9,638 nucleotides of DNA from NCBI GenBank assembly GCA_023512665.1, contig JAILZC010000016.1, positions 1 to 9,638 of the forward strand. The letters are read 5' to 3'. Both the position numbers and the translations under genes were made by a program. This DNA is from Candidatus Bipolaricaulota bacterium (GTDB lineage: Bacteria; Bipolaricaulota; Bipolaricaulia; RBG-16-55-9; DRXL01). A model generated the notes under the pieces. It did not search any database and was not told the DNA's origin. It was given only the letters and a program-made list of their open reading frames with translations. Shown here one piece after another: positions 5,771 through 9,638 of the stretch. The stretch's first letter is position 1, and each line of letters begins with the position of its first letter.

Positions 5771-6120
5771 GAAGCCTGTCCGGTGCTGTGCGGGACACCA
5801 GACACTTCGGTATCTGACGAAATCTCGTGCAGGGGCAGACGGGGGTCCTTTCGCTCCCGTGGGCGAGGGGGTAGAGTAGACAGCGATGATCGCTCAACGG
5901 AAGAACCGACAGAGCAGAGTCCGTGGCACGGTGCCAGCCAAGGCAACGGGTTTACGGCCCGACAGACCAGGGTTTTGCCGCGTCGCTCCTGCCAACCTCC
6001 TTCGGCGCGGATTTTTCCCCAGTCTGGACTTGGCCGGGGTTCGAGTCCCCAGGGGCGAGGGAAACCTCGGTTCTTCTGGCGGTCGTAGGAGCACCCTCCT
6101 CCGGGTCGCTCCTATGGCCG
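5771..6120 (+). ncRNA. Candidate structured non-coding RNA, class unknown
   Basis: A gene-free stretch with its own promoter and a terminator-like stem at its end. Stems readable in order: CAGACAC/GTATCTG capped by a TTCG tetraloop (5799-5816, one mismatch); ACGGGGG/CTCCCGT (5839-5860); AGCGA/TCGCT (5882-5894); TGGCA/TGCCA (5924-5936); CGGG/CCCG (5947-5961); TCGCTCCT (5983-5990) with AGGGGCGA (6051-6058), enclosing a T-arm-like hairpin GGGG-TTCGAGT-CCCC (6036-6050); CGAGG-GAAA-CCTCG, a GNRA hairpin (6056-6069, sharing three bases with the previous stem); and a 17 bp stem 6080-6092/6108-6120. AGAAG (5770-5774) can pair with CTTCT (6073-6077). The T-loop motif suggests tmRNA or tRNA, but there is no CCA end, no tag-peptide frame and no D-arm. 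RNase P and SRP core motifs are also absent. The ends are estimates. Confidence 0.5.
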
Positions 6121-6142
6121 GTGGTTGCTAACCTCATTCCCC

Positions 6143-6174
6143 GGGAAGGCGGGATCAACCCCTCCCGCCTTCCC
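6143..6174 (+). terminator. Terminator-like hairpin after the candidate RNA
   Basis: GGGAAGGCGGG (6143-6153) and CCCGCCTTCCC (6164-6174) form a perfect 11 bp stem with a 10-base loop. A pyrimidine-rich tract follows (TCCCTGCCTCCTCTTCTCT from 6175) rather than a pure T run. It separates the RNA unit from the next promoter at 6215. Confidence 0.55.
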
Positions 6175-6214
6175 TCCCTGCCTCCTCTTCTCTAATATCT
6201 CTTCAGGGACTTCG

Positions 6215-6243
6215 TTGCGTATTGTACCGTCCTGGTATATAAT
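6215..6243 (+). promoter_or_regulatory. Promoter of the DUF458-tsaE operon
   Basis: TTGCGT (6215-6220), exactly 17 bases, TATAAT (6238-6243). The predicted start is near 6250, giving a leader of about 20 bases. The leader contains GGAGGG (6252-6257). Confidence 0.75.
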
Positions 6244-6269
6244 TGCGCTGTGGAGGGCTGAACGAAGGT

Positions 6270-6752
6270 ATGTTCAAGACAGCGCGGTTCTACAGCCCCA
6301 CGATGGGCAAGCTCGATTTTGAGCAAGTTGTGGACGAGATCGTGCGCATCATGGAAGAGGACCCACACACCCGCTACGAGATCGTCGTGGGCAGCGATTC
6401 GCATTCCAGCCCCGGCGAGATGGACTTTGTCAGCGCGATCATCATCCATCGGGTGGGCAAGGGCGGACGGTACTTTTGGAAGCGCATCCGCGAGCGCAAT
6501 ATCTATACCCTGCGCCAGAAGATCTATCGGGAAGCGCTGCTCAGCTTCGAGCTCGCGAAGGACTTAATGGAGGAGCTGGAGCGGCGCACCATGCTCGATT
6601 ATAACCTGGAGATTCACGTGGACGTTGGCCGCAACGGGCGCACCCGAGAGCTCATAGACGAGGTCGTGGGGATGATCATGGCCAGCGGCTTCCCCGTCAA
6701 GACCAAGCCCGACTCCTACGCCGCCTCTTGTGTCGCAGATAAGCACGCGTAA
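6270..6752 (+). CDS. DUF458 family protein (YkuK-like, predicted RNase H-like fold)
   Basis: The 160-residue product matches the DUF458/YkuK family as I remember it. Landmarks are GSDSH (41-45), FVSAIIIHRVGKGGRYFW (53-70), HVDVGRNGRTRELIDEVVGM (116-135), and the closing DSYAAS (148-153) with ADKH (156-159). The spaced aspartates are consistent with a metal-dependent RNase H-like active site, but no substrate is established for the family. I start at the ATG at 6270. The open frame extends to a TTG at 6244, but that codon falls directly after the -10 element and would lie outside the transcript. GGAGGG lies 12 bases upstream, a long spacing. The stop shares one base with the tsaE start (TAATG), so the two are translationally coupled. 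Confidence 0.85.
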   Translation: MFKTARFYSPTMGKLDFEQVVDEIVRIMEEDPHTRYEIVVGSDSHSSPGEMDFVSAIIIHRVGKGGRYFWKRIRERNIYTLRQKIYREALLSFELAKDLMEELERRTMLDYNLEIHVDVGRNGRTRELIDEVVGMIMASGFPVKTKPDSYAASCVADKHA

Positions 6753-7264
6753 TGCCTGACCTCATCCCTGATTCTTCGCGTTTCCCCTCATCCCTAGCTC
6801 CTCTCCCCTCTGAGGGAGAGGGGAACAGGGGTAAGGGGGATTTTATCTCCGCGAGTGCGGAGGAGACACGGCGCATCGGGGCGCAGATCGCCTCAGAACT
6901 CAAACCCGGTGATTGTCTGCTTCTTGTCGGGGAGTTAGGGGCCGGCAAGACGACGCTCGTGCAGGGGCTGGCTCAAGGGCTGGGGATTCGTGAGACAGTG
7001 CGCTCGCCGACGTTTGTGCTCATGCACGAGTATCACGGAAGAATCCCGCTCTATCACTTTGACGCCTACAGAATTAAAAATCTAGAAGAGCTGCTCGAGA
7101 TCGGCTTTGAAGATACCGTGCGCTCCGAGGGCGTGACGGTCATCGAGTGGGGAGAGAAGACAGAGCAGCTCTTACCCAGGGGATGTTGGCGCATTTTTAT
7201 AGAGCTTCTGCCCGATCAGAGGCGGCGCATTCGCGTGGAGCGCCCTCACGCGCCCAGCACATAG
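6752..7264 (+). CDS. tsaE: tRNA t6A biosynthesis ATPase TsaE (YjeE) with a repeat-encoded N-terminal extension
   Basis: TsaE is the ATPase partner of TsaB/TsaD in forming N6-threonylcarbamoyladenosine at position 37 of ANN-decoding tRNAs, in the cytosol. The 170-residue product has the Walker A motif GELGAGKT (60-67), the family signature SPTF (85-88), HFDAYRI (102-108), and IEWGE (131-135). The normal fold starts at about residue 31 (FISASAEETRRIGAQIA), and typical proteins are near 150 residues. Residues 10-30 (RFPSSLAPLPSEGEGNRGKG) are read from the inverted repeat at 6782-6841. No ATG, GTG or TTG in frame lies between the repeat and the domain, so the extension is probably translated. The ATG at 6752 overlaps the previous stop. 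The 3' end overlaps the opposite-strand gene by 19 bp. Confidence 0.93.
   Translation: MPDLIPDSSRFPSSLAPLPSEGEGNRGKGDFISASAEETRRIGAQIASELKPGDCLLLVGELGAGKTTLVQGLAQGLGIRETVRSPTFVLMHEYHGRIPLYHFDAYRIKNLEELLEIGFEDTVRSEGVTVIEWGEKTEQLLPRGCWRIFIELLPDQRRRIRVERPHAPST
6782..6841. repeat. C-run/G-run inverted repeat inside the 5' end of tsaE
   Basis: CCTCTCCC (6800-6807) and GGGAGAGG (6814-6821) form a perfect 8 bp inner stem. The flanks (TTCCCCTCATCCC on the left, CAGGGGTAAGGGGGA on the right) form imperfect outer arms. It resembles 143-191 in style. It keeps the tsaE frame open and contributes about 20 codons. Confidence 0.7.
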
Positions 7265-8523
7265 AGCCCGCTGTTGTTGTTCCCAATAATAATCTCTAAA
7301 AGCCCGTCGCCATCAAGATCAGCAAGCGTCGGGGAAGAGAAGAACTGTGCTGATGCGCGGGGGCGATAGGCCCACTTGCGCGCGCCGCTGCGCCCGTCTA
7401 AACAGTAAAGATTCCCGTCGTGCGAGCCGACCAAGACTTCGAGCTTGCCATCACTATCAATATCTGCGATCGCCGGAGAGGACTCGACAAGATCGTTCGT
7501 AGAGAAGCTCCATTTCAATTTTCCGTCTGGGCCTGCGAGCGAGAGCACGCGCTGGTCGTTCGTCCCAATGGCGACTTCGAGTCTTCCATCGCCATCGAGA
7601 TCGCCGATCGCTGGCGACGACGGGATGCGCTCTTTATTGGCTTCAAAGAACCAGCGTCTTTGGCCGGTGCGTCCGTCAATACAGAAGACGCCGCGCTTAC
7701 TCGACCCTACAGCAATTTCGATCTTGCCGTCGCCATCGAGATCGCCGATAGTGGGCGACGACTCCACTGGGCCGCCAGTATCGAAGGCCCACTTCGCTCT
7801 ACCCAGGCGCCCGTCGAGCGCGTAGAGCTTCCCATCTAATGAGCCGATGACGATCTCTGTTTTGCCATCGCCATCAATATCGGCGACGGCGGGGGAAGAG
7901 CGCGCGGGAAAGTCAGGGAGAAACTTCCATTTCTCGGCACCAGTGCGGCCGTCGAACGCATAGACGCGCTCCGAGCCCACGACGACTTCCATTTTGCCGT
8001 CGCCGTCAATATCAGCGATCGCTGGGGATGAGAGAATGCCGTCTTCTGTGAGAAACGTCCATTTGGGGCGACCAGTGCGCCCATCCAAGAGCGCAAAGCT
8101 CTTATCTTGGGAGCCGATGGCGACTTCGAGTCTGCCGTCGCCGTCGGCGTCGGCGATCGCTGGGGAAGAGTAGACCCAATGCTTCGTCCCGTAGCGCCAC
8201 TTGAGGGCCCCCGTGCGCCCGTGATACGCATAGAGATTGCCGTCATAAGAGCCCACGACGACTTCGACGATGCCATCGCCGTCTATATCACCCACGGCCG
8301 CCGACGATTCGACGAGCCCGCGTGTGAAGACGCTCCAGCGCTCTTTGGGGGCTGTGATCTTGCTGGTCTTCGTTGCGCGCCCGGTGTGCAGGAGATCGCG
8401 GCGGAACATGGGCCAATCGCCCGCTGGGGTCTGAGCTTGGGTACGCTGGGCTCGCGAGAGCATCGGTGCTGTCAGCACAAGAGCACAGCTTATTTTCAGA
8501 AAATTACGGCGCGACAGCGTCAT
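7246..8523 (-). CDS. Tat-exported FG-GAP/PQQ-like beta-propeller protein
   Basis: A 425-residue exported protein. The N-terminus MTLSRRNFLKISCALVLTAP is a twin-arginine signal (SRRNFLK, residues 4-10) followed by a short hydrophobic core. WPMFRRDLLHTG (37-48) is the usual entry into PQQ-like propellers. Eight repeats of 44-48 residues follow, each with a calcium-loop core D-x-DGDG-x-x-E-(V/I) at about 79, 125, 171, 215, 261, 308, 354 and 402, and a G-x-L-Y-A-x-DG-R-T-G-x-x-K-W blade edge. Repeat 7 has DIDSDG in place of DxDGDG. Eight repeats imply an eight-bladed propeller, probably a binding or scaffold protein in the periplasm or cell envelope; no enzyme residues are evident. AAAGGGG lies 5 bases before the ATG. 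The last 19 bases overlap the end of tsaE. Confidence 0.9.
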   Translation of the reverse strand: MTLSRRNFLKISCALVLTAPMLSRAQRTQAQTPAGDWPMFRRDLLHTGRATKTSKITAPKERWSVFTRGLVESSAAVGDIDGDGIVEVVVGSYDGNLYAYHGRTGALKWRYGTKHWVYSSPAIADADGDGRLEVAIGSQDKSFALLDGRTGRPKWTFLTEDGILSSPAIADIDGDGKMEVVVGSERVYAFDGRTGAEKWKFLPDFPARSSPAVADIDGDGKTEIVIGSLDGKLYALDGRLGRAKWAFDTGGPVESSPTIGDLDGDGKIEIAVGSSKRGVFCIDGRTGQRRWFFEANKERIPSSPAIGDLDGDGRLEVAIGTNDQRVLSLAGPDGKLKWSFSTNDLVESSPAIADIDSDGKLEVLVGSHDGNLYCLDGRSGARKWAYRPRASAQFFSSPTLADLDGDGLLEIIIGNNNSGLYVLGA

Positions 8524-8547
8524 AGGGACCCCTTTCTTTGGTCTTTC

Positions 8548-8576
8548 ACTTTAGCATACGGCGCTCGATCGAGCAA
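8548..8576 (-). promoter_or_regulatory. Promoter of the FG-GAP propeller gene
   Basis: On the minus strand TTGCTC (8576-8571), 17 bases, TAAAGT (8553-8548). A 12-base perfect palindrome, GCTCGATCGAGC (8563-8574), overlaps the -35 and spacer and could be an operator. The leader would be about 20 bases and holds the ribosome site. Confidence 0.45.
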
Positions 8577-8604
8577 GGGTGATGATCAAAACTGCGCTTC
8601 AGAT

Positions 8605-8632
8605 TTGCGTCTTTCTGGTTTTGGGGTAATAT
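8605..8632 (+). promoter_or_regulatory. Promoter of the hypothetical gene at 8639
   Basis: TTGCGT (8605-8610), 16 bases, TAATAT (8627-8632). Transcription would begin at about 8639, the first base of the GTG start codon, so the message is predicted to be leaderless. It diverges from the propeller promoter. Confidence 0.45.
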
Positions 8633-8638
8633 ATCAGT

Positions 8639-9043
8639 GTGATTTATAAGACGCGCAGGCGCTATCGGGGCGAGCCGATCTGTGCCGATCCCACGGTAGA
8701 CCCCAAAGAGAACGAGACGGCGCTGCACTTTTCCGCTGGGGATCGGTACTTATGGATCTCCAGCTACGAGCCAGCGATTGTTTCCAGGCTCTTGGGGCAT
8801 CCGGACTTTCGGATCGGACACTTAGTCTTGATGAATACCAATGGGCGGGAGTGCGTCGTTGGGGTGGTGGGGAAGCTCCCTATAGGGGCGCTTTCAATTG
8901 GGCGATCGCGCCCGTCTGATAGCCATGAATTCATCGTGGTACGCAAAAAGTGCTCCGAGGCACGACGTTGCCGCGTCCGACACGTCACAACGAAGCGCCC
9001 GCGAAAAAAGCGCAAGCCCTCGAAAAAACCTGCAAAGAGGTGA
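8639..9043 (+). CDS. Hypothetical protein with a strongly basic C-terminal tail
   Basis: I do not recognise this 134-residue protein. Residues 1-10 are basic (MIYKTRRRYR). Residues about 28-83 look like a small folded alpha/beta domain (ALHFSAGDRYLWISSYEPAI, then FRIGHLVLMN and GRECVVGVVGKLP). From about 101 the chain becomes a Lys/Arg/Pro tail (RKKCSEARRCRVRH, then KRPRKKRKPSKKPAKR), as in nucleic-acid-binding or histone-like tails. There are four cysteines, at 15, 72, 105 and 111. The start is GTG at 8639. No Shine-Dalgarno site precedes it, but a promoter ends 6 bases upstream, which fits a leaderless message. No neighbour explains its role. It could be a false frame, but the composition of the middle part argues for a real gene. 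Confidence 0.6.
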   Translation: MIYKTRRRYRGEPICADPTVDPKENETALHFSAGDRYLWISSYEPAIVSRLLGHPDFRIGHLVLMNTNGRECVVGVVGKLPIGALSIGRSRPSDSHEFIVVRKKCSEARRCRVRHVTTKRPRKKRKPSKKPAKR

Positions 9044-9170
9044 CCCCAGTGTAATGGACGTTACTTTCTCTGGGCCATTCAATGCTATAAAATATTAAAC
9101 CGGAGCGATCATCGCGACGTGAGGTGAGATCGGGCGCGCATTTCAAGCTGGCAGCTCAAAGGAGGCTTAG
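9044..9170 (+). promoter_or_regulatory. Intergenic region before the RTX-like gene
   Basis: TATAAA at 9086-9091 is a possible -10, with only a poor -35 (TTACTT, 9061-9066, 19 bases away). CCCAG (9045-9049) and CTGGG (9070-9074) may form a weak stem after the previous gene. The ribosome site AAAGGAGG (9158-9165) is very strong. No gene is visible here. Confidence 0.3.
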
Positions 9171-9638
9171 ATGAAAAAAATCACTCATCGTGGAGGTTGG
9201 CGAACTCTTTTAATATTAAGTGGGGTTGGCGTCTCTGCAGTAGCTATCTTGGTGGTAGCTCAAGTCTTTATATATTCCGCAAACGTCGAGGGGACCTGCA
9301 AGAGCGATATATTCCGGCCGGTCGCTCCTGAGCCCTCAGGAGTAGTAATTCGTGGCGATGGCGATACTGACTTTACTAACGGCCCAACGCTCTGTCCCAC
9401 TGGCAAGTACGGAAATGATAATATTCTAGGGACTTCTGGGCGTGATACCCTCTCTGGGGATAGCGGCGACGAAGACCCCCAAGCGCAGATTAGGACTGGG
9501 CGTGATAGCATCTACGGTCAAGCTGGTGATGATCTCTTGGACGGCGAGACAGCGAATGATGCACTCTTCAGTGGCCCTGGGAATGACTTCCTTGAGGGTG
9601 GGCCAGGGACGGACTCGCTCTTTGGAGGTGGGGGCAAC
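9171..9638 (+). CDS. N-terminally anchored RTX-like nonapeptide-repeat protein (partial, 5' end)
   Basis: An open frame of 156 codons from the ATG at 9171 to the window edge without a stop. AAAGGAGG ends 5 bases before the start. Residues 1-11 are basic (MKKITHRGGWR) and 12-36 form a hydrophobic stretch (LLILSGVGVSAVAILVVAQV), so the product has a Sec signal or a signal anchor. Two cysteines lie in the linker and early repeat region (about 43 and 75). From about residue 80, G-x-D-x-L-x-G repeats appear: GNDNILGTSGRDTLSGDSGD, GRDSIYGQAGDDLLDG, PGNDFLEGGPGTDSLFGGGGN (split as printed in the protein). These match the hemolysin-type calcium-binding (RTX) repeat, which folds into a beta-roll. The protein is probably surface-located. 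The N-terminal anchor is unlike type I-secreted RTX toxins. Confidence 0.85.
   Translation, partial: MKKITHRGGWRTLLILSGVGVSAVAILVVAQVFIYSANVEGTCKSDIFRPVAPEPSGVVIRGDGDTDFTNGPTLCPTGKYGNDNILGTSGRDTLSGDSGDEDPQAQIRTGRDSIYGQAGDDLLDGETANDALFSGPGNDFLEGGPGTDSLFGGGGN

Noticed and set aside
5918..5975. RNase P RNA: AGTCCGTGGCACGGT (5918-5932) and TACGGCCCG (5953-5961) recall parts of the E. coli molecule
   Set aside because: The universal core (GAGGAAAGTCC at the 5' side with its ACAGAA-containing partner) is not found in the right order, and the spacing differs. A covariance-model search would settle it.
5771..6060. tmRNA (ssrA), because of GGAC followed by a GGTTCGAGTCC T-loop
   Set aside because: No 5' acceptor strand at the start of the RNA, no conserved D-loop segment, no tag-peptide frame ending in Ala-Ala-stop and no CCA-compatible end. 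The T-stem has a C-A mismatch if extended to 5 bp.
5771..6120. SRP RNA
   Set aside because: The conserved apical GGAA loop region with AGCAGC is missing.
5663..6195. Several open frames of 60-140 codons on both strands in the 5700-6195 stretch
   Set aside because: They overlap one another in several frames, have no ribosome sites, give low-complexity Arg/Gly/Pro/Ser-rich products, and cover the hairpins of the candidate RNA.
7420..8649. Long plus-strand open frames opposite the propeller gene
   Set aside because: Shadows of a GC-rich repeated gene; their apparent repeats (for example IEIADRWRR) are the complement of the DxDGDG codons. No start signals.

Overview
This is a compact, GC-rich bacterial chromosome segment with short intergenic gaps, several genes without Shine-Dalgarno sites, and sigma70-type promoters that are easy to read (TTGACG-N17-TATGAT, TTGACG-N18-TATAAT, TTGCGT-N17-TATAAT). 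Nothing marks the lineage securely. The gene mix is housekeeping (panB, panE, tsaE, a YkuK-like DUF458 protein), two one-domain regulators, a phytochrome-class kinase with an Rcp1-type receiver, and exported repeat proteins. Together with the GA-centred dispersed hairpins this fits an uncultivated, possibly thermophilic, environmental bacterium, but that is only an inference. No phage, transposase or CRISPR array is visible.

Layout. 1-230: the tail of a possible membrane-protein gene (+) runs into a cluster of short inverted repeats, which also encode the last residues of panE. 151-1970: pantothenate operon panB-panE on the minus strand. 1984-2557: back-to-back promoters and a divergent Lrp/AsnC regulator. 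2576-3352: a Crp/Fnr-family regulator with a strong promoter and an inverted repeat in its leader. 3467-5700: membrane PAS/PAS histidine kinase and a single-domain response regulator, almost certainly one operon. 5701-6214: a gene-free stretch of about 0.5 kb that has its own promoter, a chain of stable hairpins (UUCG and GNRA tetraloops, a tRNA-like T-arm) and a terminator-like stem. I read it as a structured non-coding RNA of no class I can name. 6215-7264: DUF458 (YkuK-like) and tsaE, overlapping by one base; the first about 30 codons of tsaE come from a dispersed repeat. 7246-8523: a Tat-exported eight-repeat FG-GAP/PQQ-like beta-propeller on the minus strand, overlapping the end of tsaE by 19 bp. 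8639-9043: a hypothetical protein with a very basic tail, apparently leaderless. 9171-9638: the 5' part of an N-terminally anchored RTX-like nonapeptide-repeat protein that runs off the window.

How the genes work together. PanB and PanE carry out the two steps from 2-oxoisovalerate to pantoate, and the divergent Lrp-type protein is placed to regulate them. The kinase and receiver form one signalling pair with no DNA-binding output of their own. TsaE is the ATPase of the tRNA t6A-forming complex. The two most unusual signals are the candidate RNA at 5771-6174 and the repeat-derived ends of panE and tsaE.
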